A stretch of DNA of 64,000 bases from an uncultured Kiloniellaceae bacterium (lineage in GTDB: Bacteria; Pseudomonadota; Alphaproteobacteria; Kiloniellales; Kiloniellaceae). The notes beneath the pieces are model-generated. The model made no database searches, was not told where the DNA came from, and saw only the letters and a program-made list of their open reading frames with translations. A program made the translations under genes and the position numbers. Below, in pieces: positions 1 to 8,305 of the stretch; the stretch's first letter is position 1, and the number at the start of each line of letters is the position of its first letter. The stretch lies in NCBI GenBank assembly GCA_947493695.1, contig CANLSF010000003.1, positions 620,001 to 684,000 on the forward strand. The letters run 5' to 3'.

Positions 1-269
1 GCGTTGATTTCACCGGCACGGTTAATCACAACGTTCCCCAGCACATTGGTAATTTCGGAAGAAACCGGGCCGTTGGGACCTTCGGCCAAAGATGCCGTGA
101 CAACCGATGGAATGCCCGCGGTCTTGGCCATATTTGTCAGGCCGTTGATGTTCTTGCGCAGAGTTTCCGGCTGGATGTCCCGAACACTTGCCAACAGACC
201 TGTTTGGTGATCGATCATGGCCAGAACAGCATTGTCCGGCGTAAGGAATTCTGAAAACTTATTACACAT
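1..269 (-). CDS. Isochorismatase-type cysteine hydrolase, 3' part missing
   Basis: Reading leftward from the ATG at 269 gives an open frame that runs off the window edge, about 89 residues, beginning MCNKFSEFLTPDNAVLAMID and continuing with HQTGLLASVRDI. The early D-H-Q-TGLL segment and the TNMAKTAGIPSVVTAS stretch are typical of YcaC-like isochorismatase-family hydrolases, where the first Asp is part of the Asp-Lys-Cys triad; the Lys and Cys lie outside the window. It follows the pirin gene on the same strand by 30 bp, so the two probably form one transcript controlled by the divergent LysR gene. The substrate cannot be told from the fragment. Confidence 0.75.
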   Translation of the reverse strand, partial: MCNKFSEFLTPDNAVLAMIDHQTGLLASVRDIQPETLRKNINGLTNMAKTAGIPSVVTASLAEGPNGPVSSEITNVLGNVVINRAGEIN

Positions 270-299
270 GGGATTCTTCTTTCATGGGAATTGGAACGG

Positions 300-992
300 C
301 TACGCGAGCGTGCCAATTAAAATGAGCTGTACATCTCTTGTAGCTTTGAACGTGCCATCGGCTCCTCTGAAGAGATCGCCGCCCGTTAAGTCGGCGCCCT
401 CAAACTGCCCCTCTCCCTTGGCGACATAGGCAAGATACGGAGCCGTCAGATCAACCTGCTGGCCTGCTGTGAGCATCGCGATGTCAATCGTGGTTGCTGC
501 GGCAAAAGACAGCGCTTCTTCGGACGTTCCTCCGTAGATGCGCGTTGTCTCGCCCCACGCAGGACTGAACTTTTTGTACCCTGCGGGTTCGCCGCTCACT
601 TCCGGCATGACCCAAAGTTGCAGCATCCGGTTTTTTGTGTCGTCCGGATTCACTTCGTTGTGCTTGAAGCCTTCGCCACCGGCACGTTGTACCTGTGCGT
701 CATTGGTATCAAGCGATCCGCCATGTTCCAAAGACCCCTCGTGAGCAACACGGCCTTCCACCATGACCGAGATCACATCGATCTCTCTATGGGGATGCAT
801 CGTTGTTTCGCCCTTGGGGTCGAACTGCGCATCTGCCAGATAGACGAAGTTGCCGATGCCATCCCAGGCCTCCGGGCTGGCACGGTCGCCCCAGAGCTTT
901 TTACCTGTCACCAGACGATGCTCTCTCAAGCCCGCAAAGCCGCCTTCGGTTAGCCCGTTGCGGTGCAGAATTTCGAGGTTTTGCGGTGTCAT
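300..992 (-). CDS. Pirin family protein
   Basis: A 230-residue pirin of the bicupin superfamily. The N-terminal cupin carries the metal-site pattern MHPHREIDVISVM and, about 45 residues later, FKHNEVN, matching the two-His plus His/Glu metal ligands of pirins such as YhhW, some of which have quercetin 2,3-dioxygenase activity. A TTG at 1007 could extend the frame by five residues, but the ATG at 992 fits family N-termini better. It lies just upstream of an isochorismatase-type hydrolase and is divergent from a LysR regulator, a common bacterial arrangement. The native substrate is unknown. Confidence 0.88.
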   Translation of the reverse strand: MTPQNLEILHRNGLTEGGFAGLREHRLVTGKKLWGDRASPEAWDGIGNFVYLADAQFDPKGETTMHPHREIDVISVMVEGRVAHEGSLEHGGSLDTNDAQVQRAGGEGFKHNEVNPDDTKNRMLQLWVMPEVSGEPAGYKKFSPAWGETTRIYGGTSEEALSFAAATTIDIAMLTAGQQVDLTAPYLAYVAKGEGQFEGADLTGGDLFRGADGTFKATRDVQLILIGTLA

Positions 993-1089
993 GCTGTTTC
1001 CAATCAAGCCTGTTGCTTAGCTTGACAAGAATATGAAATAATCCTGAAATTGGATCAATAATACAAAATTGTAATTGAGAGTTCTATTT

Positions 1090-1986
1090 ATGGAACAACG
1101 GGACTTAAACGATATGGCCGTTTTTGCGGCGATCGCACAAGCTGGCAGCATTACCGGCGCGGCTGAAAAGATGAAGCTCCCAAAATCGAATGTGAGCCGC
1201 AGGTTGGCGCGATTGGAAGATCGGCTCGGGGTTCAATTGATTGAGCGCAATACCCGCAATAGTCGGCTGACATCGATTGGCGTCAGTTACGCCGACTATT
1301 GCCGTATGATGGTTGAAGAGGCGAATGCTGCAGACGCCGTGGTCGAAACGAGCCTGGCGGAACCTGCAGGAGAATTACGGGTTTCCGCCTCGGTGCTTGT
1401 TGGACAGCAAATCATTGCTCCGGCGATTGCGGCCTATGTTCAAGAATTTCCCAAAGTACAGGTCAACCTGGAGCTGGCAAACGCGCGGGCCAACCTTATA
1501 GAGGATGGCTTTGACCTTGCATTCCGCATTGGTGAAAACCAGGATTCCACGCTTATGTCTCAAGTCGTAGGAACGCTTCCGCTGAGCCTTTACGCCAGCC
1601 CGGACTACCTGCGGACTTCGGGTGCCCCTAAGTCCCCCAAGGATCTGAAGGATCATCCTTGTCTGATCATGGGTCGTGGGATCAGAACCTCACGCTGGAA
1701 GCTCAAACGGCACGAAGAATTAGCCGAAGTCATAGCTCAAGGGGCTGTTGTCGTGAACGATTTCCTGACCCTTCGAAACCTGGCCGTCGCAGGGGGCGGC
1801 ATTGCAATGCTGCCCGCCTATGCCGCACACGTGGAGTGTGCATCCGACCGGCTTTCCCAAGTCCTGCCGGATTGGGATGCCGCCAGCGCGACACTCTCCG
1901 CAATCTACCCAAGCCGTCGCGGCGCAACACTCAAACAACGGGCTTTCATTGATCATGTTAGAGACGTTGTGGAGGATATAACCTGA
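1090..1986 (+). CDS. LysR-family transcriptional regulator
   Basis: A 298-residue LTTR. The N-terminal winged helix-turn-helix (about residues 5-62) contains GSITGAAEKMKLPKSNVSRR and LEDRLGVQLIERNTR, and the remainder is the periplasmic-binding-like effector domain. An upstream in-frame TTG at 1075 exists, but the ATG at 1090 starts the conserved helix at the usual distance and is preceded by GAGAG about 8 nt away. It diverges from the pirin/hydrolase pair across about 97 bp that must hold both promoters, so it probably regulates that pair. Ligand unknown; the sequence belongs to the AaeR/DsdC-like group only in a general sense. Confidence 0.9.
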   Translation: MEQRDLNDMAVFAAIAQAGSITGAAEKMKLPKSNVSRRLARLEDRLGVQLIERNTRNSRLTSIGVSYADYCRMMVEEANAADAVVETSLAEPAGELRVSASVLVGQQIIAPAIAAYVQEFPKVQVNLELANARANLIEDGFDLAFRIGENQDSTLMSQVVGTLPLSLYASPDYLRTSGAPKSPKDLKDHPCLIMGRGIRTSRWKLKRHEELAEVIAQGAVVVNDFLTLRNLAVAGGGIAMLPAYAAHVECASDRLSQVLPDWDAASATLSAIYPSRRGATLKQRAFIDHVRDVVEDIT

Positions 1987-2258
1987 ACAAAGTTAGAGCC
2001 GCAAAGCGAGAGCCAGCTGCTCTGCAGAAACGGAAGTGCGCAGCATATGATCTACTATCGGCCAACCAGCTACGGCGTTGCCGTGATCCCTATCCTGCAC
2101 GGACGTATGAATCCGCCGAACCATCTGTAGTCAGGCTTCGGAGCCAGATACGAATTTGTAAGTCGGACCGGGAAGGGTTTAGCACAAATTTAAACCTGAC
2201 CCCGCATACACATTGCAGTGTTACACCTGACAATAAGCGCTCATTCGTTGTCCGATCG

Positions 2259-4385
2259 CTACGGACAAAAAGGATGTTTGCCCTGAACCCAACCAAGAAC
2301 TACTTGGTCTGTATCAAAAAGTGTTTCACCAGAAAGAGCTCGTTCCAAGCCTTCCAGCGCTGGGGCAAAGCGTATCTGATACTCTTTAGATTGAGCGGCA
2401 GAAGTCTTCTTGATTTCCTCAAAAACACTTTGTTGTTCGCACGACCGCAATTCCGACATGAAAGCGATCATCTGGCGCCAAGCAAAAGCGGTATTCTTGG
2501 TCATTTGCAGTTTCGCTCGCCAGTCTTTCATAGGAATTTGCTGGCGTTTGCAGATCCAGTCAAAGCAGTCGGTCACCATTTCTGCGTGATTCAGATCACT
2601 GAGATCAAGTGTCGTGAATAGCTGGGCCAGGTTGTGCGACGTAACGATCTGTTGTTGTTCAATAATCATACCGTTTGCCGCGACAGACCAGTTGCGCATT
2701 CGTCCTATGCCAGCGCGCTTAGCGCACAGCACGCTCAGGGACACGGGTTGACCGGGCTTTGGCAGATTGTAGTACCTGGCGTAAAGCTTACCTGAGTAGT
2801 AAGCCAGACTGATGGTTGCGGCCTTTGAAAACTGGGATGAAAAATCTCCCATAAAAATGTCAGAGGCGATTTCGCTGGTAAAGGGGATGTCCAGTTTGGC
2901 GGTCTTTCCAAGGTTTGACATTTCTTGGACCAGCGGATTGGGAAAGATAACATGCGGGAAATGCGTTAGCGACATGCGGACAAGTTCACTCAGCATCTCA
3001 CGGGCGATGGATTGACTGTTGCGACTGCCCGCCCGTCGCTTCAACAGTGCAGCGGCCCACGGCAGTTCTTCAATCCTCACCTGGGATTGCAGGTTGAGCA
3101 GGAGCAAGGACCGTCTTTGGCTGAAAGCAGTATACAGACTTCTGTAGACCTCGACCTCAGCATTCGTCGGCAAACCATCTGCATGTATCGCTGCCGTCAC
3201 TTGAGGTAGGACCTTTGCCAAGACTTCTGGCGCACCGATTTGTCCACTACGGACAAGGTCAGCCACAGGCGCCATGCGAGCGGTGTTGATTGTATGCACA
3301 AAGCGTTTTGGCAGATCGCGTCCGGCCGGTGCGCCTGCGATCGCTTCAGCTTGCTGAATTGGTCCGGCAAAACTCGCCGGATCGCTGATCCCGATATCAG
3401 AGGGTAGTGTCTCAAGACGTGTTGCGACGATCTGCGCGACCGCGTCATGCCAAACCGTCACGTCTTGTTTGGCTTGGGCATTGCGGTAAGTTGTCCGCGC
3501 CTGTGTTTCACCATATTTTGCCTTACGCCGCGCGATAATAGCTTCGACGTCGACCAGCATGTTTTGAGTAATGGGCTCGCCACCGTGTATTTGAATCAGC
3601 GCACGCCTGCATCTTTGGAATGGGCTGTTCGATTTCTGCCAACGTCGAGCCATCGGTTCGCATGTGGCCTGCTCGTAATCCCTTAGCCAAGCGTCGGCGA
3701 GTACTTTCCACTGCGGTTGCTCGCGTGCTTCAAGCAGATCGACTAACCGATCATAAAGTGGAATCCAGCGCACCAGACTCTTGTGTTGAAGGATAATCTG
3801 CGCCCTAGGTTTTTTATTTTTTAACTGGTCTCGAATTTGCTCAACACTGCGAACAAAAACACCTTCGCCACCGGTTGTTGCGCGGGGGACGGGATAGAAT
3901 CTCAACCGGTCAAAGAAGGGGGTAATCTCGTTAAGAATCGCCTCGGCGCTGTCAGGCGCAGAATCAAGAAGAAGCGCAACGACCAGAAGGGCGGTTTCCT
4001 CGGGGGTGTGAGCTGCAAATTCTCCCGATTTCGCCTGATCGCGAAGTATGTTCAACCCATCATCGCTCAGGTGCCAATTGTTCAGAGAACACCGGAGTCG
4101 CGATGTGTCAGTTGTCGGCAGCGATAGCCGCTCAGCCAGACTGAATTCATGGGGTTGCAGCTTGCCACCCGCGGCAAAGGCAGTTGTCGCAAAACCGCCT
4201 CGGACGATCTCTGGCGTCGCCCATTTGGGCATGCCCATGACCGGAGTTCGCCTCCCCACGATCAGATCACCGGTCTGCATGGCCGCAAGGACATCGCGCC
4301 ACTGCCTGATCTTGTTTTTGCTACCTGCACCAAGCGCTTTGGCGAGATTCAAGAAAGCATATTTTTGGCCGGCTTGTTCGGGCAT
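2259..4385 (-). CDS. 708-aa protein of unknown function downstream of a tRNA-like element
   Basis: Not recognised. A soluble-looking 708-residue protein with no signal peptide or membrane segment. Segments that look family-conserved are ITPFFDRLRFYPVPRAT (about 155-172), DIFMGDFSSQFSKAA and SGKLYARYYNLP (about 540-575), SVAANGMIIEQQQIVTSHN (about 595-615) and KNTAFAWRQMIAFMS near the C-terminus. No nuclease, ATPase or transposase motif is evident. Its ATG lies 16 nt after the 3' end of a tRNA-like cloverleaf on the same strand, so both may share one transcript. By hand count of the first ~270 codons, Arg is often coded by CGA, AGG or AGA, unlike the GC-rich neighbours, which suggests transfer. 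Confidence 0.75.
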   Translation of the reverse strand: MPEQAGQKYAFLNLAKALGAGSKNKIRQWRDVLAAMQTGDLIVGRRTPVMGMPKWATPEIVRGGFATTAFAAGGKLQPHEFSLAERLSLPTTDTSRLRCSLNNWHLSDDGLNILRDQAKSGEFAAHTPEETALLVVALLLDSAPDSAEAILNEITPFFDRLRFYPVPRATTGGEGVFVRSVEQIRDQLKNKKPRAQIILQHKSLVRWIPLYDRLVDLLEAREQPQWKVLADAWLRDYEQATCEPMARRWQKSNSPFQRCRRALIQIHGGEPITQNMLVDVEAIIARRKAKYGETQARTTYRNAQAKQDVTVWHDAVAQIVATRLETLPSDIGISDPASFAGPIQQAEAIAGAPAGRDLPKRFVHTINTARMAPVADLVRSGQIGAPEVLAKVLPQVTAAIHADGLPTNAEVEVYRSLYTAFSQRRSLLLLNLQSQVRIEELPWAAALLKRRAGSRNSQSIAREMLSELVRMSLTHFPHVIFPNPLVQEMSNLGKTAKLDIPFTSEIASDIFMGDFSSQFSKAATISLAYYSGKLYARYYNLPKPGQPVSLSVLCAKRAGIGRMRNWSVAANGMIIEQQQIVTSHNLAQLFTTLDLSDLNHAEMVTDCFDWICKRQQIPMKDWRAKLQMTKNTAFAWRQMIAFMSELRSCEQQSVFEEIKKTSAAQSKEYQIRFAPALEGLERALSGETLFDTDQVVLGWVQGKHPFCP

Positions 4386-4401
4386 CTTTACTTCTGGAAG
4401 G

Positions 4402-4473
4402 GTCCGAGGGCGGGACTCGCACCCGCGCTCTCCGGGTTCGAAGCCCGGCGCTTTGCTGCTAAGCTACCTCGGA
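4402..4473 (-). tRNA. tRNA-like cloverleaf with UCG anticodon loop, atypical D and T loops
   Basis: On the minus strand a full cloverleaf can be drawn: acceptor TCCGAGG/CCTCGGA (7 bp perfect), D stem GCTT/AAGC with loop AGCAGCA, anticodon stem CCGGG/CCCGG with loop CTTCGAA (anticodon UCG, nominally Arg), a five-base variable loop, and T stem GCGGG/CCCGC with loop TGCGAGT. U8, A14, A21, U33, A37 and C56 equivalents are present. It lacks the G18G19 pair in the D loop and has G where U55 is expected, so the standard elbow contact cannot form, and the discriminator is C. No CCA is encoded. It may be a specialised tRNA, a tRNA mimic or a degenerate tRNA; charging cannot be judged from sequence. 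Confidence 0.6.
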
Positions 4474-4582
4474 TCAATGGCCATAACTACGGTGTTGACC
4501 TAACAATGACTTTTTGAAGCTACAGCCGCAAGTAGATTGTCTGCGATATCTAATTCTCTATCGTGAATGCGCGGTTCAACGA

Positions 4583-4897
4583 TCAGTTTGAATCGGTATT
4601 AGCCTGATCTCTCAGTTTTAATGCTCGCTGCCAAAGAAAATAGCACAGGGCCGTTGGTAAAACGAACACGGCTGAGAAGATGTAGACTTGAGAGTCGGCT
4701 TGCGACCAAAGTTCTGGTTCAAAACGTGCGGCAAACCAGGAAGCGATCCATATTGGTATCAGGACGATTGCATTGAATGCAAATGAAGCAGCATAAGCCC
4801 AGCCCCAAAATGGTTGTTCAAAAAGCCAACGAAGATAGATCAGTAAGGCGACACCTACTCCCAGCGCAACGATAGAAATCGCGACCGTCTCTGACAT
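4583..4897 (-). CDS. Small integral membrane protein, unknown
   Basis: A 104-residue protein with three likely membrane helices: residues about 5-24, about 33-58 and about 70-90, followed by a charged C-terminal tail (QRALKLRDQANTDSN). No family is recognised. It lies on the same strand as, and about 110 bp upstream of, the tRNA-like element and the 708-residue gene, and could be the first gene of the same unit, though nothing in the sequence proves this. No clear promoter or terminator separates them. Confidence 0.55.
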   Translation of the reverse strand: MSETVAISIVALGVGVALLIYLRWLFEQPFWGWAYAASFAFNAIVLIPIWIASWFAARFEPELWSQADSQVYIFSAVFVLPTALCYFLWQRALKLRDQANTDSN

Positions 4898-4967
4898 CGC
4901 TTCCTCACAAAAAAAGGCCCGCCTTAAAGAGGATCATCACAAGCATAGTCGACCACATTAAGACCCC

Positions 4968-5036
4968 CCCAAAAAAAGAGGCGCCCCATTCCCACAGAAA
5001 GTAAGAGGCGCCCTGCTCTCACAGGACGCCCCTCTC
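4968..5036 (-). terminator. Candidate terminator of the TRAP operon
   Basis: On the minus strand, downstream of dctP, GAGGGGCGTCCTG and CAGGGCGCCTC can form an imperfect stem, and a second GGGGCGCCTC runs directly into seven T residues. The repeated GGGCGCCTC makes alternative stems possible. Position and the T tract fit an intrinsic terminator for the transporter transcript. Confidence 0.45.
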
Positions 5037-5040
5037 ACTC

Positions 5041-5165
5041 AGATCTTAACCCATAGCAAAATGCGTTAAATCAGCCTCAAAACTCGCTGCCTCTCGATCA
5101 GCAACCTACTGATCTCGAATGCAAGTTTTGAGAAATTCCGATTCAACGAAAACGCATTTCGCTGT
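5041..5165 (+). repeat. Structured intergenic repeat, copy A
   Basis: About 125 bp that recurs in inverted orientation at 10380-10503. The core here is 5076-5133, beginning CTCAAAACTCGCTGCCTCTC and ending CAAGTTTTGAGA. Nested complementary arms are visible: TGCGTT with AACGCA outside, CTCAAAAC with GTTTTGAG in the middle, and GATCAG with CTGATC inside. This could be a mobile palindromic element, an RNA structure or a DNA-binding site. Confidence 0.65.
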
Positions 5166-5167
5166 AA

Positions 5168-6214
5168 TCACCCGTAACGATACGGACGTCCGGCTTTCTC
5201 CATGGTCGCGTTGTAGTCCTTGAAGATCTGGACCACTTTGGCCTTGGTCTCGGATTCCGCGGCGATCTCGTCCCAGAACTTGACGGCGGCGGCCTCGACC
5301 TGGGCCCACTCCTCGTCGGGGATGGAAGTCAGTTCCATCTTGGTGCCCTGGGTGCGCAGGCTGGCTTCGCCGCCCCAGTACCACCACTGACGGTAATAGT
5401 GCGAGCTGTCCATGGTCAGCTTGAGCAGCTCTTTCAGATGATCGGGCAGCTCGTTATAGCGGTCCATGTTGGCGAAGAAAGAACCCGCCCAGGCGCCGGA
5501 GATGTTGTTGGTCAGGAAGTAGTTGGTCACGTCGGCCCAACCCACCGTGTAATCCTCGGTGATGCCCGACCAGGCGATACCGTCGAGCTCGCCGGTCTGC
5601 ACGGCGACCTCGATGTCTTCCCAGGGCAGGGTCACGGGGATAACGCCGAACTGGGTCAGGAAGCGGCCCGCCGTCGGGAAGGTGAAGACGCGCTTGCCCT
5701 TCATGTCCTCCAGGCTGCGGATCGGGTCCTTGGTGGCGAAGTGGCAGGGATCCCAGGCGCCGGCCGAGAGCCATTTAACGCCGACCTTAGAGTACTCTTC
5801 ATCCCAGATCTCACCCAGGCCGTACTGGTTGAACAGCACCGGCACGTCCAGCGAATAGCGTGAGGCGAAGGGGAAGTAGCCGCCGAAGACCGTGACTTCC
5901 GTCGGCGAGGCCATGGAATCGTCGTCCGACTGTACCGCGTCGATGGTGCCCTTCTGCATGGCGCGGAAAAGCTCACCGGTCGGGACCAGCTGGTCGGCGA
6001 AGAAGAGCTCGATCTCCATCTCGTCGCCGGCGACCTTGTTGAAGGAATCAATCGCGGGCTTGATCACATGCTCGGCCAGCGCCGGTCCGGCATAGGTCTG
6101 CATGCGCCATTTGATTTTGGACTGCGCGTGAACGGCAGGCGCGGCCAGCGTCGAAGCACCGGCGGCGACACCGGCCAACCCGGCGCCCTTCAGAAACTTA
6201 CGTCTGTTGGTCAT
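5168..6214 (-). CDS. TRAP transporter solute-binding protein, DctP family
   Basis: A 348-residue periplasmic binding protein. The N-terminus MTNRRKFLKGAGLAGVAAG with a hydrophobic stretch ending AAPAVHA is a Tat-type signal peptide. The mature part has the DctP pattern KWRMQTYAGPAL, the mid-region MKGKRVFTFPTAGRFL and the VQTGELDGIAWSG segment. It looks nearest to the TakP-like DctP subgroup that binds keto or organic acids, but the ligand is not certain. It is the last gene of the dctQ-dctM-dctP transcript, separated from dctM by 259 bp holding two large palindromes that may affect the relative amount of binding protein. Confidence 0.92.
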   Translation of the reverse strand: MTNRRKFLKGAGLAGVAAGASTLAAPAVHAQSKIKWRMQTYAGPALAEHVIKPAIDSFNKVAGDEMEIELFFADQLVPTGELFRAMQKGTIDAVQSDDDSMASPTEVTVFGGYFPFASRYSLDVPVLFNQYGLGEIWDEEYSKVGVKWLSAGAWDPCHFATKDPIRSLEDMKGKRVFTFPTAGRFLTQFGVIPVTLPWEDIEVAVQTGELDGIAWSGITEDYTVGWADVTNYFLTNNISGAWAGSFFANMDRYNELPDHLKELLKLTMDSSHYYRQWWYWGGEASLRTQGTKMELTSIPDEEWAQVEAAAVKFWDEIAAESETKAKVVQIFKDYNATMEKAGRPYRYG

Positions 6215-6337
6215 ATCCTGTTCTCCCTTGGTTATTCGGACCGGCCTCGATCAGGCCGATCCCCCTGTCAAAAAGTTACCTCACTTTACCAACTCCGGAC
6301 GTCTCTTCCCCAAAACGCGGTCTGTCCGGTTCTTCAC

Positions 6338-6401
6338 TAGAGCGGGTCATGTTTTAACGGAAACACTTCGTGTTTTCGCTAAAGCATGTGAATCCGCTCT
6401 A
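6338..6401. repeat. Palindromic element 1 in the dctM-dctP gap
   Basis: Imperfect palindrome with arms TAGAGCGG...CCGCTCTA closing around AACAC-TTC-GTGTT. Long, mostly paired arms of about 30 bp and the TAGAGCGG ends resemble dispersed intergenic palindromes common in alphaproteobacterial genomes. It could stabilise or attenuate the transporter mRNA. Confidence 0.7.
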
Positions 6402-6412
6402 CCTCTAATGTT

Positions 6413-6476
6413 TAGATCAGATTCACCGGGTGAATGGATCGCCCTAAGCGATTCCATGTAACCCGGATCTGATCTA
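6413..6476. repeat. Palindromic element 2, overlapping the dctM stop
   Basis: Second palindrome 11 bp beyond the first, with ends TAGATCAGAT and ATCTGATCTA and inner arms CCGGGT/ACCCGG and GGATCGC/GCGATTCC. Its last bases form the TAG stop of dctM (6476-6474). The two elements have different arm sequences, so they are not a simple duplication. Confidence 0.7.
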
Positions 6477-7799
6477 TTTTCCGTAGACATACTCCGGCAG
6501 CCACAGGGCAATTTCCGGGAATGCCATCACCAGCCCCAGGGCCACGATCATCACCAGGACGAAGGGCACGATGGAGCTGTAGATGTCTTTCAGGCCGATC
6601 TCCGGCGGCGCCATGGCGCGCATCAGAAAAAGGTTATAGCCGAAGGGCGGCGTCATGTAGGCGACCTGCGTGGTGATGGTATAGAGAATACCGTACCACA
6701 CCAGATCGAAGCCCAACGCGCCCACCAGCGGCACATACAAAGGCGCCACGATCACCAGCATCGCCGTGTCGTCCAGGAAGGTCCCCATCAGCAGGAACGA
6801 GAGCTGCATCAGGATTAGGATCATCCAGGGGTTCAGGCCGAGCTGTTCGGTGAAGAGACTCTCGATGGCCTTGACCGCGCCCAGACCGTCGAAGACCGCG
6901 CCGAAGCCCAGGGCCGCCAGAATGATCCACATGAACATGCAGGAGATGGCCAGGGTCTGGCGCACCGAGGTCTCGAAGACCTGCTTGTTCATGCGCCCCT
7001 TCAGCACGGCGGCGACGAAGGCGGTCATGGCCCCGATGGCGGAGCTCTCGACCAGCGAGGTCCAGCCGTTGACGAAGGGCACCATCATCGCCGCGAAGAT
7101 CACCAGCGGCAGCATGCCCGCGCGCAGCAGGCGCAGCTTCTCCGCCATGGAGACCCGGCGCTCGTCTTCCGGCAGCGCAGGGCCCAGTTCCGGCTGCAGG
7201 CGGCAGCGCACAACCACATAGATTACGAACATGGCGGCCATCATCAGACCGGGCAGGACGCCCGCAAGCCAGAGCTGACCGACCGGCTGGCGCGCGATCA
7301 TGGCATAGAGCACCAGCACCACCGAGGGCGGCACCAGGATACCCAGGGAGGAGCCCGCCTGGACAACCCCCGTCACCATGCGCTTGTCGTAGCCGCGTCT
7401 GAGCAGTTCGGGAAGCGCGATGGTCGCACCGATGGCCATGCCCGCGACCGAGAGGCCGTTCATGGCCGAGACCAGCACCATCAGCAGAATGGTGCCGATG
7501 GCGAGGCCGCCGCGCACCGGTCCGAACCAGACGTGGAACATCTTGTAAAGATCGTCGGCGATCTTGGATTCCGACAGCACGTAGCCCATGAAAATGAACA
7601 TCGGCAGGGTCAGCAGCGGATACCACTTCATCAGCTTCATGGCCGCCGAGAAGGCGATGTCGCTGCCGCCGGTGTCGCCCCACAGCAGCATTCCCGCCGC
7701 CACGCCGACAAAGCCGATGGCGCCGAAGACCCGCTGCCCGGTCATCAGCATGATCATCATGGTCGAGAACATCAGGATCGCGATCAGCTCGTAGGACAT
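6474..7799 (-). CDS. TRAP transporter large permease, DctM family
   Basis: A 441-residue membrane protein with about 12 hydrophobic helices, the DctM subunit that forms the sodium-coupled translocation path. Typical stretches include MNGLSVAGMAIGATIALPEL, GSSLGILVPPSVVLVLYAM, FLLMGTFLDDTAMLVIVAPL and AYMTPPFGYNLFLMRAM. The frame is open further upstream to 7904, but the ATG at 7799 matches the family start (MSYELIAILMF) and overlaps the dctQ stop as TGATG, so translation is coupled. The substrate follows that of the DctP partner and is unknown. Confidence 0.93.
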   Translation of the reverse strand: MSYELIAILMFSTMMIMLMTGQRVFGAIGFVGVAAGMLLWGDTGGSDIAFSAAMKLMKWYPLLTLPMFIFMGYVLSESKIADDLYKMFHVWFGPVRGGLAIGTILLMVLVSAMNGLSVAGMAIGATIALPELLRRGYDKRMVTGVVQAGSSLGILVPPSVVLVLYAMIARQPVGQLWLAGVLPGLMMAAMFVIYVVVRCRLQPELGPALPEDERRVSMAEKLRLLRAGMLPLVIFAAMMVPFVNGWTSLVESSAIGAMTAFVAAVLKGRMNKQVFETSVRQTLAISCMFMWIILAALGFGAVFDGLGAVKAIESLFTEQLGLNPWMILILMQLSFLLMGTFLDDTAMLVIVAPLYVPLVGALGFDLVWYGILYTITTQVAYMTPPFGYNLFLMRAMAPPEIGLKDIYSSIVPFVLVMIVALGLVMAFPEIALWLPEYVYGK

Positions 7800-8305
7800 C
7801 AGATGGAAACCCCACGGATACGCGCCACGTCCTTGAAGAACTCGGAAAGGGCCTGAAGGATCATCAGGAAAATACTCAGACACATGGTGACCTTGATCGG
7901 CCACATCACCGGCCGCCAGGCCGTACTGCTGCGCTCACCGTACTGCAGCGCGTAGGAGGTGCTCTCCAAACCGCCGTAGAGCAGGACGCCCAGATAGAAG
8001 ATCAGCAGGAAGACCGTGAAGGCATCGAACCAGGCCTTCTTGCGGTCCGACCAGTCACCGTAAAAAAGATCCATCCGCACATTGGAGCCGAGCTGGATGG
8101 CATAGGGCCCGCCCAGCATGTAGTAGGAGACCATGGCGAACTGCGCCATCTCCAGGGTCCAGAGCGAGGGAAAGAAGAAGGTCTTGGAGATCGAGGACCA
8201 GAGCAGGATCCCGACCATCACGAAGATCATATACATGACCAGCCGCCCGAGCCGCCGGTTGATCGCATCGACGATACGCACGTAATGCCGGATCACTGCG
8301 GGCAT
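7799..8305 (-). CDS. TRAP transporter small permease, DctQ family
   Basis: A 168-residue protein with four membrane helices, length and pattern of DctQ (helix pair near IFVMVGILLWSS and AMVSYYMLGGPYAIQLGSNV, the second containing the usual G-x-x-x-R region followed by VRMDLFYG). The open frame extends to 8419, but the ATG at 8305 starts a normal DctQ N-terminus. It overlaps the end of the upstream hydrolase by 13 bp and its stop overlaps the dctM start, so these three genes form one tightly coupled unit. Confidence 0.9.
   Translation of the reverse strand: MPAVIRHYVRIVDAINRRLGRLVMYMIFVMVGILLWSSISKTFFFPSLWTLEMAQFAMVSYYMLGGPYAIQLGSNVRMDLFYGDWSDRKKAWFDAFTVFLLIFYLGVLLYGGLESTSYALQYGERSSTAWRPVMWPIKVTMCLSIFLMILQALSEFFKDVARIRGVSI

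Noticed and set aside
4402-4473. Integration site (attL) for a genomic island at a tRNA
   Set aside because: No integrase gene and no direct repeat of the tRNA 3' end was found within the window on either side.
6634-7815. Long second reading frame (393 codons) in the same direction as dctM
   Set aside because: It lies wholly within the dctM frame region; its product is Arg/His/Gly/Ala-rich low-complexity typical of GC-rich shadow frames, and dctM has clear family motifs.
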